Assembly: GCA_028583415.1 (NCBI GenBank)
Contig: CM053265.1
Span: 27,683,815-27,747,814 of the forward strand
Length of the DNA stretch: 64,000 nucleotides
Reading direction: 5' to 3'
DNA from: Protea cynaroides
Taxonomy: Eukaryota; Streptophyta; Magnoliopsida; Proteales; Proteaceae
Below are positions 25,001 to 33,919 of this stretch, one piece after another (the stretch's first letter is position 1; every line of letters begins with the position of its first letter). A program made the position numbers and the translations under genes. A model generated the notes under the pieces. The model ran no database searches. It saw only the letters and a list, made by a program, of their open reading frames with translations, and was not told the DNA's origin.

Positions 25001-28000
25001 CTTAATAACTTTTGATTACTCTTGATTAGCTAGGAGGGCTTTTAGGGTGTCTTCGTTTTGTTGAAGCACCCTTTCCCATTGCTTAGAAGTCATAGGGGTA
25101 TTAAGAGGGTTCGACATGTTTTAGTAAATTCTACCACTCTTAGTGGACATGTAAGGGTTCACTCCTAGATAGGGTTCCTAACCAGCACTTAATTGACACT
25201 CTAAACCAAAGCTCTGATACCAAACTGAAGTAGGACAGTCTAGGAGACTAGGTTTCCTACACTTACAACTAGGTTAGGCATTGAGATACCTAAGGTTTAA
25301 CTAGTTAGGGAAGGGGACAGCAGCATACATGACATACATCAGATTTTAGAGTTGGATTTTATTGACCAATGATCAATATATACTTAGCAGTGTTTTTTCC
25401 AACTCTACAATGATCAATTAGGGTGATATAAGTGTCAACATATAGGCAGCATTTGACAAGTGATTATGCAGGGAATTTCAGCACTCTTAAAATAATAACA
25501 GCTAAGTTTAATGCATGAGAAACCAAATCCTATGTAAATCAGTAGCAGTTCAATATCAGAATATGGTATACTAACCATAATAGGGACTTGTAACACCTGA
25601 CTACAGTCCAGAGGGCGAATTCAGCAAGGATAACCTACTGCCCAACAGATGCATAAAACCAGGCGTGTGCGCGCACACACACACACACACACAAAACCAA
25701 CAACAACAACAACAGCATTATTCTACCTAACAATAACATGACTTAAAAAAAAAGAAAAGAGAAGAAGCAACACAGTGAGACTTATGGGATAACCAGTAGC
25801 AATGGGAATAACGACAGAAAAAAAAGTAACATAAAAGTAAAAGGGAACAGCAGCAGATGGGTTATGGTTAAAAAAAAAAAAAAAAAAAAAAAAAGAAGAA
25901 CAAGATATTGAAAGAGAGTAAGGTGAAGAGAATTCTTACCGTGAGAAGGAAGTAGATAAACCGATAGAGGTAGGGAGGGATACTACCATAAAAAAGAGGG
26001 GGGGGGGAAGAAAGTGAAACCGAGAGGGTTAGGCAGAGAAATTATCGAGAGAGTGGGGGGGGGGGGGTGAACTGAGAGATAGAGAGAGATTACGTGAGGG
26101 GCAGGGGAAACAGAAACCGATATAGGAGAGGGGAGAGAATACCGGGGGGGTGAGAGAGAGAGAGAGAGAGAGAGAGAAGTTCTTACCGTGAGCAGTGGGG
26201 GTGAGAAACCGAGAGAGGGAAAGAGTTTGCAGTCAAGAGGACTTTTTTTTTTTTTTAAATCAAAATAATCATCATCTTTATTCATGAGAGAATTTAGCCT
26301 TTATATGCTTACAAATCCTAACTGTAATCAGCTTGTTACATGGGCAGTAACCCACTGACACAAATAAATAAAAAAAAAAACAAATAAAAGACATGGGGTG
26401 GGACCCACTACTAAAAATTAACAAATAAAAAAAACGTGGGAATGGGCCACAACCTAGTACGTAAGGGATTTACATGCTCTTTTACAAATAAAAGAAAATA
26501 ACCAACATAAATAGAAACAGAAATAGAAACTATAAATAGAAACAAATAAAACAGAAAATAAACAGAAATAAATAAATCAATAAAATAAAACTACTAAACT
26601 AACTGCTGCTCCTGGCTACGTGGTACCCTCTTATCACTCAGTTCGTCCTTTATCTCTTCCCAAATAACAGGTGCTCGACTATGGTCGTCAAGATCCTCGT
26701 CATGGGTTCACCATTCACGTGCTGCACCAACTAGCTTAGGCTCTCTTTGGTTTGTATTATATAATGTATTATAAAATTTATGATTGTTTGGTATGATTTA
26801 TAATGCCTATTTATAATTAAAATAAATCGATATAATTCATTATCTACAAATAGGTGAGTAGCTGTTTATCATTATTAGAATAATCTATTATTGGTTGTTT
26901 ATATCAATTAGGATTAAAATCCGATAAAAAATTAACGGACTATTGCTGCAAGAGGTCTCAACCCGCTATTAGATTAATTGTTAAACTTATTTTGGAATCC
27001 CAAACGTCACTTTTAAAAGACAAGGTACTAAAATTGTCATATTTTCAAAGATTGTACCTCAGATATAAATAGATATAAATTGCACATTAAAACATACAAA
27101 ACCTATTTCTCATTATATAATGTATTATGTTTAGTGGTACCAAACGATCATTATTTATTACTCATAATTTATTATCATAATTGATTTATCATAAATAACT
27201 CATAATACATTATATAATACAAACCAAAGAGAGCCTTAATACATGATAGTTTCATCTTCCTTGTCTCAGATAACTCAAACCAATCAAAAGTCATCCAATA
27301 CAGCCAACCAATCATAAAACACTTGGGGATCATGGTTACCAGTGTACTCCTTAAGTTCAAGCTTGACTATGTGTGTCACTCATGTGGCAATGGAGTAAAG
27401 GCTGATCACCAGTGAATTTTCTTAGATGCTCTTCAAAAGTGGGTGGTTCCATTGGAATTTTTTGTGCATCTCTGCCTATGCCCCTCTGCTTAGGAGCATT
27501 AGTGGTAGATTGGGCTGCATGAGTCTCCCTATCAGGTGGAAGTGTCATGGGTAGAGGCAGCAATCCGAGTCTCCATTGTAACAATCTGTCTTCCATGCTC
27601 TTCTGATTTTCACTTAGTCTGTCATTCAGTTGCTTGAACATCTCTGCAACTGTAGCCACTAGCCACCAAATCTAGTGGACATGGAAGCCTTGATGGATGA
27701 TTCTCTGCCATGCTCTGATACCATGAACTGAATTAAATAGTCTGTCAGTCCCAAGTAACAGGACCTTTCTCAAAGAATCATATCAGGTTTCCAGTGATCA
27801 TGCATATATCAGGAAGTAAAGAAAATCGACATGGCAGGATATGGCAAGTGAAACACTCAAGATCCGCTGGTCAGAATGACCAGAAACTTGGATCTAGTTT
27901 CACTCTAGGTGAGTAGACTCATCCAGAATGTGAAACTGATCTGATGGGTGGATGAAACTGAGTTGTTGAAACTTGTGGGAAAATTCTCACAGGAAACTTT

Positions 28001-29962
28001 CAGAAACTATGACCAAAACAGAAAATTAAAGGAGAGATCTTACTCAGGAACAGTGAGTCTAATGTAGGAGAAAATCCTGCGAAACTGTAAAACAATGGTT
28101 GTAGGAGAAACACAAACAATAAAAATCCACCCAGGCTTCCCACCGCATAATGTCAACTGGATTGAACACCAGTCCTTTCCTTGATCAAACACAAGGTGCT
28201 TCCATGGAGGAAAGCTTGCTGCAGCAGCAGTCTTTTTTGGTTGTAAAAATTGTGGGCTACTATGCTGCCCAGATTTGCTTTATTAAGAGATGGCCAAGAG
28301 ATCAATTAAGAAATCCTGAATTAGAAACTCTCCCAATCAATTCATAACTTGGATTAGAAGGCACAATCAGATCTAATCTGATGTGGACTCCACTAACCCC
28401 TAACTTGTCTAAGTGAATAAGTGAATAAGACAAACAACTTAAAATGAACCAAACTGAATCATAACTTAAATTGTACCAATGGTTTACCCCACTGAATCAA
28501 AACAAAAACATAAATACAAAAATAGGCAGCAATATCGATGCTAGCTAATTAGCCTTCTTCCTCCTTGAATAAGTCTTCAATTCTGCATAAAAAACAAATC
28601 ATAATTTCTAATTTGAACATATTGACACTTCACTCGATGACGGAGATGGATTGAAATTATGATAATATGAGATGCAGACAACCCTGACTGCCTTCTTTCT
28701 CTGAGAAGCCCAGATGATCAATATAGTCACTAATACTTGGAAATTACTGTATGTCTATGGGTTTGGTTCAGTGCTGCTATCAAGCTACCAATTTAATCTG
28801 ACAGATAATAATGCAATGTCTCACCTAATAAGCCATAAATGCTTTACAATTAAGCATGTTGTTTTCTAGTTGTTTTCTTGGTTTGCTCCCAATAGAAGAT
28901 ATCTCAAAAACTATTGCTATGTAACTCATATTAGATTTAAACTGAATGAAGCACTAGAGGGCGAGCCTTGGTATGATGGTAGTAAGGTTGTCATATTGCA
29001 ACCTAGTGGTCATGGCTTCGAAATACAAAAATAGTCTCTCCAAGTTGTGGGGGTAAGGCTGTGTACATTCTGTCCCTCCCCAAAACCCTGCAGTAGTGGG
29101 AGCCTCCTGCACTGGGATGCCCTTTTTTTTAAACTGAATAAAGCACTATAACTGGAAATAGAACTGCTAAACCCCAAGTGAGGGGCAATTGAGGCTTTAA
29201 TTTCTTCTAATCAAACTTAGCTTAAAATGGGGCTTTACCTTGCTGTATTATTTCCTAATTACAACCATTATATGTTAAGCTTCAGAAGGAACAACCAATA
29301 TAGGGAGAAACAATTGTGACACCCAATATTATGGAGATGAGCAAAAAGGGCTAGAAACCAGGCGAATAATTTCAGTGAAGTGGCCATTTCATTTTGGTGG
29401 CTAAAATGTAACAAAATATGAAACTAATGACATTTTTCTGTGATTAGAGAATTTTTTTCTGCTGCCTACCTGTTGGTTATTGTACTTCTATGATCTTTTC
29501 TTGACCATTCTTCTGCAGAGAAACCCAGATGTCTCCCGGGAATAAACTTCGTGAAAATCTTATCAGGTAATAATGCCAGTGATATAGATTCAGGGACTTT
29601 GAGGGGAGGAAACTACATTTGCTGATTTACCATTCATCATTGTTATAGTACTCTTATCATGAGATATACCTCATTGCAGAAGATGAAGAAGCCTTCGATG
29701 TACTATACTGTATAGCATTTGAAATGATGGATGCTCAATGGCTTGCCATGCGTGCTTCATACATGGAGTTTAACGTAATCTCTCTCTCTCTCTCTCTCTC
29801 ATGTTCTGGCATTTCAATGTGCCTTGCTGCTGCTAATAATGCATTGTTCATTACCTTCAGGAGGTATTGCAAGTAACAAGGACTCAATTGGAGAGGGAAT
29901 TGTGTTTAGATGATATACATCAAATTCGAGATTTACCAGCATACAACCTCATGTACCAATAG
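10361..29962 (+). CDS. ELMO/CED-12 domain-containing protein, ten exons
   Basis: Exons that splice in phase: 10361-10423 (candidate), 10939-11041, 12463-12572, 12869-12937, 15144-15259, 16565-16619, 16766-16886, 29519-29566, 29680-29774, 29861-29962; all introns GT-AG. The predicted protein is 293 aa. Residues about 40-92 match the variable plant N-terminal segment (WTHNFAHVISQ, then GSRSWIGAL). Residues 93-115 carry RLQERLQVPFDETRPDHQ. The ELMO domain follows, with QWKEMGWQGPNPSTDF (138-153), GFISLENLLF, WEYPFAVAGINVSFMLIQML and MMDAQWLAMRASYMEFN, and an intact C-terminus ending LPAYNLMYQ. Animal ELMO proteins act with DOCK-type Rho GEFs and small ELMOD proteins as Arf-family GAPs; the plant family's biochemical role is less certain. 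All conserved motifs are intact and no stop interrupts the exons, so the gene looks functional despite TE-filled introns. No paralogue-specific name can be assigned. Confidence 0.93.
12959..13021 (+). repeat. (CT)n microsatellite in ELMO intron
   Basis: About 30 uninterrupted CT/TC dinucleotides starting 21 bp after the 5' splice site of the intron that follows exon 12869-12937. A short CA-type stretch follows. It is a likely polymorphic marker, and a pyrimidine-rich element close to a donor could influence splicing. Confidence 0.95.
13120..13804 (+). mobile_element. 5'-truncated RTE-type LINE fragment
   Basis: Flanked by an 11-bp target duplication TATGGAGCTTT (13109-13119 and 13805-13815). 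The 3' end has GACCCCATTTAGTTGGGATA followed by a (TTG)n tail, typical of plant RTE-type LINEs. Conceptual translation gives the C-terminal end of the reverse transcriptase ORF: GWMKWRGAFRVLCD, then MYGAECWAVKKQH after one stop reversal, RLRWYGHVQRRP and ADWRTRIHIADP, with a few stops. It is inserted in sense orientation in the ELMO intron 12938-15143. A related copy lies inverted at 15898-16521. Confidence 0.9.
14140..14960 (-). mobile_element. LTR-like segment, inverted relative of 18740-19311
   Basis: On the minus strand it reads GCCAGCC/GGCTGG-type words (14790-14880), then AT-rich sequence with repeated AAACTTTCCTA words, a CTATAAATA TATA box (about 14510), and a GTTGAGTCTCTC...GTGCGACTCAAC palindrome (about 14410-14440). 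The same order occurs on the + strand at 18740-19311. This points to two copies of one LTR or TRIM-like family in opposite orientation. No coding sequence and no clean termini were identified. Confidence 0.55.
15898..16521 (-). mobile_element. 5'-truncated RTE-type LINE fragment, antisense
   Basis: Same family as 13120-13804 but reversed: starts with the (CAA)n complement of the tail and CCTTATCCCACCTAAATGGG. It then runs back through the same reverse transcriptase C-terminal coding segment with stops. An imperfect target duplication (ACAAACATT at 15889-15897, ACAAACTTT at 16522-16530) supports an independent insertion. It sits in the ELMO intron 15260-16564, so exon 15144-15259 is bracketed by inverted LINE copies. 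Confidence 0.85.
17252..17278. repeat. (AGCT)n tetranucleotide repeat
   Basis: Six to seven tandem copies of the self-complementary tetramer AGCT in the long ELMO intron. Every register is a perfect palindrome, so it could extrude as a cruciform. Confidence 0.9.
17575..17905 (-). pseudogene. nuclear insert of chloroplast ycf2 (NUPT), degenerate
   Basis: On the minus strand the sequence follows chloroplast ycf2 closely: an AATAATTATGATCTTATGTAT-like start, then peptides corresponding to the NYDFTYGQF region, ESQVSNIF-like and TYNLYKSFHFPI-like segments, and RAIYSI. Frameshifts and stops are scattered through it (for example the poly-A run at about 17798-17808). It lies in the 12.6-kb ELMO intron, is non-functional and marks transfer from plastid to nucleus. 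Identification rests on recall of the conserved ycf2 sequence. Confidence 0.75.
17911..17956. repeat. three tandem copies of an 18-bp unit
   Basis: ATTCTTCATTTAGATATT recurs three times at the edge of the ycf2-like insert; the last copy is partial. It encodes repeated Asn-Glu-Glu-Tyr-Leu on the minus strand but shows no sign of being a gene. Confidence 0.75.
17990..18600 (-). other. unassigned, possibly organelle-derived stretch
   Basis: Minus-strand open frames at 18276-18596 and 18000-18200 are AT-rich and have protein-like composition (for example EFPMWMLDSWFSSF, NMGLLISPHNMDF). They adjoin the ycf2-like insert and may be further organellar or pseudogene DNA. I could not match them to a family and found no start context, splice frame or partner exon. 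Not called as a gene. Confidence 0.3.
18740..19311 (+). mobile_element. LTR-like segment with GCCAGCC runs
   Basis: Opens with a cluster of AGCCGGAGCC / CCAGCCAGCC words (18752-18870), then AT-rich sequence, a CTATAAATATG TATA box (about 19218) and a GTTGAGTCTCC...GTGAGACTCAAC palindrome (19286-19313). It mirrors 14140-14960 on the other strand. It abuts the CRM-like 3' LTR exactly where that LTR is truncated (19312), so it may have caused or exploited the break. Confidence 0.55.
19312..20175 (-). mobile_element. 3' LTR (truncated) of the CRM-like gypsy element
   Basis: Collinear with 25770-26632: both carry GAGACTTA...GGATAACCAGTAGCA, a G13 run, ACCGTGAG...GAAACCGAGAG, a poly-T run, ATCAAAATAATCATCATC, and end GGCTACGTGGTACCCTCT. 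The part of the LTR equivalent to 25226-25769 is missing on this side, so this LTR lost its distal 540 bp or so. Length differences in the A, T and G runs and many substitutions show the element is not recent. Confidence 0.85.
20290..25117 (-). pseudogene. decayed gag-pol of a CRM-like chromovirus (Ty3/gypsy)
   Basis: Minus-strand order: gag start MSNPLNTPM at 25117; an acidic/Arg-rich gag segment (24984-24637) and MSGTEYMAKFNEL (about 24330); a degraded zinc knuckle near 23960; protease region with many stops; RT 23189-22680 with PHYRMNPKEHAELK, FSKIDLKSGYRQI, DEWKTAFKT and EWLVMPFGLTNAPSTF; RNase H with a VHCDASSIGIGG motif (about 22170); HRPGVEITTTDALSRV (about 21860); integrase with GMDFVLRLPRTSRGLDF (about 21390) and a later MSPFEICL segment (about 20970). 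The RT signature resembles CRM/Reina-type chromoviruses. Dozens of stops and frameshifts make it non-coding. It is antisense within the ELMO intron. Confidence 0.9.
22681..23189 (-). pseudogene. reverse transcriptase fragment of the CRM-like element
   Basis: The best-preserved part of the element. The segment reads from the pre-RT linker (LPMRDIQHAIDLGPGS) through RT blocks 1-4, with one stop after KDETWLM where a Cys-Val pair is usual. The YxDD-equivalent catalytic block lies downstream, below 22680, and is disrupted in this copy. On family knowledge this domain copied RNA to DNA in cytoplasmic particles; it is now inactive. Confidence 0.85.
25211..25222 (-). other. primer binding site of the CRM-like element
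   Basis: GCTCTGATACCA on +, i.e. TGGTATCAGAGC on the minus strand, complementary to the 3' end of initiator Met tRNA. It lies 3 nt from the LTR edge at 25226. Confidence 0.9.
25226..26636 (-). mobile_element. 5' LTR of the CRM-like gypsy element
   Basis: Runs from the primer site (LTR edge TGAAGTAGG on +) to GGTACCCTCTTATCA at 26636, about 1.41 kb. The portion 25770-26632 pairs with the truncated 3' LTR. It contains a (CA)n repeat with an adjacent GTGTGCGCGCACAC (25667-25693), poly-A, poly-G and GA runs. No clear target duplication could be recovered, because the other LTR is truncated. Confidence 0.8.
25667..25693. repeat. alternating purine-pyrimidine GTGTGCGCGCACAC(CA)n
   Basis: Perfectly alternating GTGTGCGCGCACAC runs on into (CA)n. 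It is a classic left-handed (Z-DNA) capable sequence with a central palindrome, inside the CRM-like LTR. Confidence 0.85.
26637..27711 (-). pseudogene. gag remnant of another LTR element, split by a MITE
   Basis: Minus strand, starting just downstream of a primer site: MATVAEMFKQLNDRLSENQK (27659 down) and MEPPTFEEHLRKFTGDQPL are gag-like. After a 497-bp MITE insertion, 26735-26637 continues with APVIWEEIKDELSD-like sequence that is typical of gag. Further on it is interrupted by the CRM-like LTR. Stops are present. The lineage (Ty1 or Ty3) is not clear. Confidence 0.6.
26739..27235. mobile_element. Tourist-like MITE (PIF/Harbinger type)
   Basis: Terminal inverted repeats of about 34 bp: GGCTCTCTTTGGTTTGTATT... 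at the left and the reverse complement ...AATACAAACCAAAGAGAGCC at the right. Flanked by a 3-bp TTA duplication (26736-26738 and 27236-27238), the hallmark of PIF/Harbinger elements. 497 bp, AT-rich, no transposase. It is inserted in the gag remnant and lies within the ELMO intron. Confidence 0.92.
27712..28560 (-). mobile_element. primer site and 5' LTR remnant of the gag-fragment element
   Basis: GCTCTGATACCA at 27712-27723 is a primer site on the minus strand and the LTR begins at 27724 with TGAACTGAATT. The LTR body runs to roughly 28500-28560; its outer end and the partner LTR were not found. Reading frames in it (for example 28150-28347) are not supported as genes. Confidence 0.55.
28957..29130 (+). 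mobile_element. tRNA-derived SINE
   Basis: Starts GAGGGCGAGCCTTGGTATGA (A-box region), followed by GGTCATGGCTTCGAAAT (B-box region), GGGTAAGGCTGTGTACATTC, CCCTGCAGTAGTGGGAGCC and ACTGGGATGCCC, and ends in T8. This order matches a widespread plant SINE family. An 18-bp target duplication with one mismatch flanks it (28939-28956 and 29131-29148, AAACTGAAT[G/A]AAGCACTA). It is sense-oriented in the ELMO intron, 390 bp before exon 29519. Confidence 0.92.
29779..29800 (+). repeat. (TC)n microsatellite in ELMO intron
   Basis: About eleven TC dinucleotides, four bases after the donor of exon 29680-29774. It is the second (CT)n tract in this gene placed immediately behind a 5' splice site. Confidence 0.9.
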
Positions 29963-30240
29963 TTTCCTCTGTGGCTAACTTGTTAAAGTCCTTAGAACTT
30001 CCACTCACAGTTATCATGTCAAATCTGCTTAAGCTGGTGCTATCTTTGCACTGGCGAAGCTTGATGGAAGCATCTAAAGTTTGCATAGGGCCACAGTGCA
30101 CCCTGAGTTAATATCTGGCTTCATTATGTAGCTTCAACCTCCGCATGGTCCAAATCCAACTCAAACTGATTATATGATACTCTTTCTTTCTGTTTAATAA
30201 TGAATCGCCTCCCATTTCCCTTTCTCTATTTCTCCCTTTT
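29963..30240 (+). other. probable 3' UTR of the ELMO gene
   Basis: Follows the TAG at 29960-29962. AT-rich and gene-free, with a near-consensus AATAAT at about 30200 and T-rich sequence beyond. No canonical AATAAA was seen, so the cleavage site is uncertain. Confidence 0.45.
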
Positions 30241-31189
30241 TTTCCTATAAAAAAAATATTAGTCAGGGAAAGGGATCGTCAAATTGGTGATAGGTCGTAG
30301 CCCATGAAACAGATGTTTATGGATCGGACACTCAAGTATTTACAATCATCAAGCAATTTGTGCAAAATAGGAGAGATATTGATATATCATACTACTTTTG
30401 GTAATCTGGGGCTCGAAGGATTTGGAGTTCGGAATGACCTTCGATAATATTTGTGTTACTCTAGCAGAAGGGCAGTTGACTTTATCACATAGAGGGCTGT
30501 TGGAAATAGGTGGATCCTAGTGTTGTTCTTCATGTATCATTAAGGGATTTATTCAACCTCAAGGGATAGTTCAATTGGTAAAGACTAACACCTCAAAAAG
30601 ATCATGTATGGAACTCTCCTTGTGGTCTAAACAAAAAGGATTCATTCTATTACAGAGACTTGGTGTTATATGTTAGTTGATAAACAGTCTCCAAATGAAT
30701 ACAACACTTGAGAGATAAAAATAATTTCTAATAAGGACAACTTTGAGTATCGTTTAAGTCCCCAATAAATTAGTTATATTACGAGTGAGGGCGTGATTTG
30801 CAAATCAAAACCGTTACCAAAATCAAATCAAATCATTTTTACCGAAATCAATAAACAGAGTATTATGCAGTTCGTTTTGGATTTTCTCATCATAAATCAA
30901 TTTTTATTAACTGTTGGTTTTAAATTGATTAAAACGGTTAGACAGAATTAATTCTGGTTAACATAAATAGTATTAAATATATGTTTGATGTCTACTATTC
31001 CTCTCTCTCTCTCTCTCTCTCAGGTGACTGGGTCAACCATCCTTGAAATTGATCCAAACATTGATCCTCGGTGGTTTTTCACCCCAAGATACCTACTGTT
31101 TTATTATGGGTTGAAACAGGTTAAATTGCCAATTATTTTGTGTGAGATTCTATTTTATCCCTAGTGGAGTCCTTTCCCAGTAGTAGCCG

Positions 31190-31221
<32 letters not shown>

Positions 31222-31504
31222 ATCCCATTGCATAGTATTCGGTATGAGCTTCAGAATGACATCTGGATCACTTGAGTTGGGTTTATGCTTAAAAGTTATG
31301 ATATTTTCAATATTTTTAGGTTTTTGGCAAAACCAGCCCCCGTTCTAGTTCAAACCATGTCCCAGTCCATTCCTAGACCAAGACCAGTCCAAACCTAGCC
31401 TAGCCTAGCCTGGGCTAAATATGACCCTAGCCCCGATTACACCTGTGCTGAGCCCATGGTCAATGGCAAGGTTGGATATCTGGTCAAACCAGGAATCCGA
31501 TATC
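30241..31504. other. gene-free stretch with CT repeats
   Basis: No supported gene. Contains two (CT)n tracts at about 31001-31021 and 31195-31221 and a short run of CCTAG words near 31395. A small frame after the first tract (VTGSTILEIDPNIDPRWFF) follows a CAG acceptor-like site, but I could not match it to any family or find a partner exon. Confidence 0.45.
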
Positions 31505-31619
31505 AAGTCGGCAAGATCCATCATCAACATGGTGTTGATTAACACTAGCTCGATGTCGGCACTCCCCCGTTGGATCGGTGAATGGTTCAGTCACAGAAGG
31601 ACTCCTTACCATGACTTGA
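31505..31619 (+). repeat. 115-bp direct duplication, left copy
   Basis: Identical base for base to 33920-34034 as far as I can read (AAGTCGGCAAG ... CCATGACTTGA). It lies immediately before the truncated Copia element. The sequence to its left (GGATATCTGG...GATATC) continues as ordinary flanking DNA, so the original locus was probably single-copy. Confidence 0.95.
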
Positions 31620-32940
31620 TCAAAGAAAATGTTTATATATTTTAATCACAAGGTTTTGTGGTAAGGATAAAGAAGATATGTTTTGTAGACTTATAAAGTT
31701 AATCTGTGGATTAAACGGATATCCGGATAATGGTATTTGAAGTTTGACAAGGTTGTATCTTCTTTCAACTTTGTTGAGATTGTCATTGACCATTGTATAT
31801 ATCTATAGGTCTGTGGGAGTGGATTCATTTCCTTGTCATGTGTGTTGATGGTTTTCGTTGGCCTGTAGTGACATGATTTACTAGTTGAAATCAATGTTTT
31901 TCTGTCTGATAACTTCGACATGTAAAACTGTATGAGCAAGTATCTTTGTACCTAGAATTGAGTTTGCTCGTGACAGAAAAAATAAAATTTTGGATTTATC
32001 TCAAAGTATAAATATTGTTCGTGTTTTTGAATGGTTCAGTATGCATGTATAACTAGTAAGTTGCGGATGCTAAGATCAGTAAAGGAGATAAATTGACAGA
32101 ATTGTAAGCAAAGAATGATACTGAGTATTAGCATCTACAATGCAGTAGAGAGCTTGATATATGTTTAAGATTGTAATATTTTCATATAGCCTTTTCATTG
32201 AGTGTCATAGGATGTTTTCAGTTGGATGCTGGTATAACTTACTGGACAATGGGAAAAAGGAAGGTCATGCGGTATATGCAGAGAACCAAAGATCATATGT
32301 TCATTTATAAAAGTAGTGACACTCTAGGCTATTTTGATGTAATTTATAATGATTGTATTGATGACAAGAAATCAACTTCAAGGTTCATTGTCATGGTGAT
32401 AGGGTTTTGTAACTCTAAGTAAAGATAACAAGCAAGATATCTTGTGTGAAAATTTATTCTCTAATTTGGAGATTATAGACTCCACTTCTAAATCTATTGA
32501 GATGTATTCTGACAGGGTTCAACTGTGTTCTTCTCAAAGAATAATATGAAATCTAGTATTTCAAAGTATAATGGAGATCGAATCTCTTCAAGTAAGAAAG
32601 ATGTTAAAAGATTTTATATCGTTGTAGATTCTCAGACGAAGGTTTTGTCAGTGGGAGTCTTTAAGGGACGATATGTCCAATATAAGAATGGTTGAAAACA
32701 AATAATTTTATCAGAGGCTTAAGTGGCCAAAGATCTGGGAATCAGTGGGAGTCTCTAGATATGCTTAATCAGTGGAAGACTCTTTATGTTTATACTTGTG
32801 TTTTCATATTACTTACTGTGCTTGATTGTATTGCTCATGATTTGATGGGTATAGTTTTTGTAACTATGATTTTGTTTACATTAGCATTTGCGTTATTGCT
32901 ATTTTGCATACATAGTTATGTGTTTGACATGTCACAGATA

Positions 32941-33165
32941 TGAGGCAGTATTTAGCCAAAGTTTCAAGGCAGTATTTAGCCAAAGTTTCAAAGCAGTATT
33001 CAGCCAGATATATAAGGCAGTATTTAGCCAAGATAAGAGGCGGTATTCAGCCATACAAGTAATGACGGTAAGTCAAAGTCTGGTATTAATCCAAGCTAGA
33101 GGCGGTTTGCCATGAAAGGATAATATCAAAGAATAAAGGCGGTGTCTAGCCAAAGTATGGTATTA
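32941..33165 (+). repeat. degenerate tandem GGCAGTATTTAGCCAAAG repeat
   Basis: At least six spaced copies of a phrase close to GGCAGTATTTAGCCAAAG, at intervals of roughly 20-30 bp with increasing divergence downstream, lie in the 3' non-coding part of the Copia remnant just before its LTR. Translation gives a KAVFSQSF-type repeat that is presumably incidental. Confidence 0.75.
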
Positions 33166-33481
33166 TAATTCTGGAATATTTAAATACCATGTTAAGTTGC
33201 CCATAAAGGTTTTGGGGCACTTTGATTAAGGTTTTTTAATCAAGTTTGGACTCGCATGGGAGTTTACTTTCATGCATTATCTCAAGCGATTCATGTATTG
33301 AGTAGACCTCTGTTGTGGCTGACAGAAGTTTATACACCATACGTTAAGGTGTATTATTCGCTGTTGCTCGCATTGGAAAACTTGATGGATGTTTCAAAGT
33401 TAGTGACGATTTAGTGTGTTGGATTTCGTGGCCACACTGGTTGACGATAGTTTTGTAATTAATATAGCCCAAGTGGGAGAT

Positions 33482-33919
33482 TGTTAGATTTATCTGGGCT
33501 TAATTAATTACCTAAACTAGTTAATTCAGTGGGAGTCTGATTGACACGGTATAACCGGTTTGGTTTGGTTCGTCACATGGTATGAGATAGGTTTGGTAAC
33601 CCTAATTCTATTGTGGGAAGGGTTTTAGGGTTACATCTGTATTCTATAAATACAGGGTTAGAGTCCCCACAGCCATGGTTAATCAATTCTTTGCACCCAT
33701 TAGCAAGAGACGTCAGGATATCCTCTGGAGGATGTGGAAGACTGTAGCCGAGGGATTTCGATCAAAGCTTGGAGCGTCGTGGAGCGTATGTAAATTAATC
33801 TCTACACAAACAGGTATGTCTTTATATTCATTGTTTATGACTTCTCTATTGTGTTCTAGGGCTACTGTATGGGATTGGAATGGGTTTCATTGAAACCCTA
33901 AACTAATAATTTTCTAACA
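33482..33919 (+). mobile_element. 3' LTR of the truncated Copia element
   Basis: Begins TGTTAGA and ends TCTAACA, giving 7-bp inverted termini; preceded by a polypurine tract. It contains a TATA box (CTATAAATACAGGG near 33646) and a GA-rich leader. 438 bp, typical for Copia. Confidence 0.85.

Larger units (their letters stand above)
31620..33919 (+). mobile_element. 5'-truncated Copia element
   Basis: Contains a Copia RNase H remnant at about 32200-32420 (KVMRYMQRTKDHM, then DDKKSTSRFIVMV, the usual GYSDADFAG part being degraded). Next comes shuffled 3' sequence, a repeat block at 32941-33165, a polypurine-like AAGTGGGAGAT (33471-33481) and an intact-looking LTR 33482-33919. The 5' LTR, gag, protease, integrase and RT are absent. 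It is bounded on both sides by the 115-bp duplication rather than by a normal 5-bp duplication. Confidence 0.8.

Noticed and set aside
30556..30670. Possible second tRNA-like SINE (GGGATAGTTCAATTGGTAAAG, then AAGATCATGTATGGAAC)
   Set aside because: A-box-like and B-box-like words are present but degenerate; no tail or target duplication was found.
31022..31120. Possible exon after a CT tract (NIDPRWFFTPRYLLFYYG)
   Set aside because: Open frame following an acceptor-like CAG, but no partner exons, no known family, and the ELMO gene already ends at 29962.
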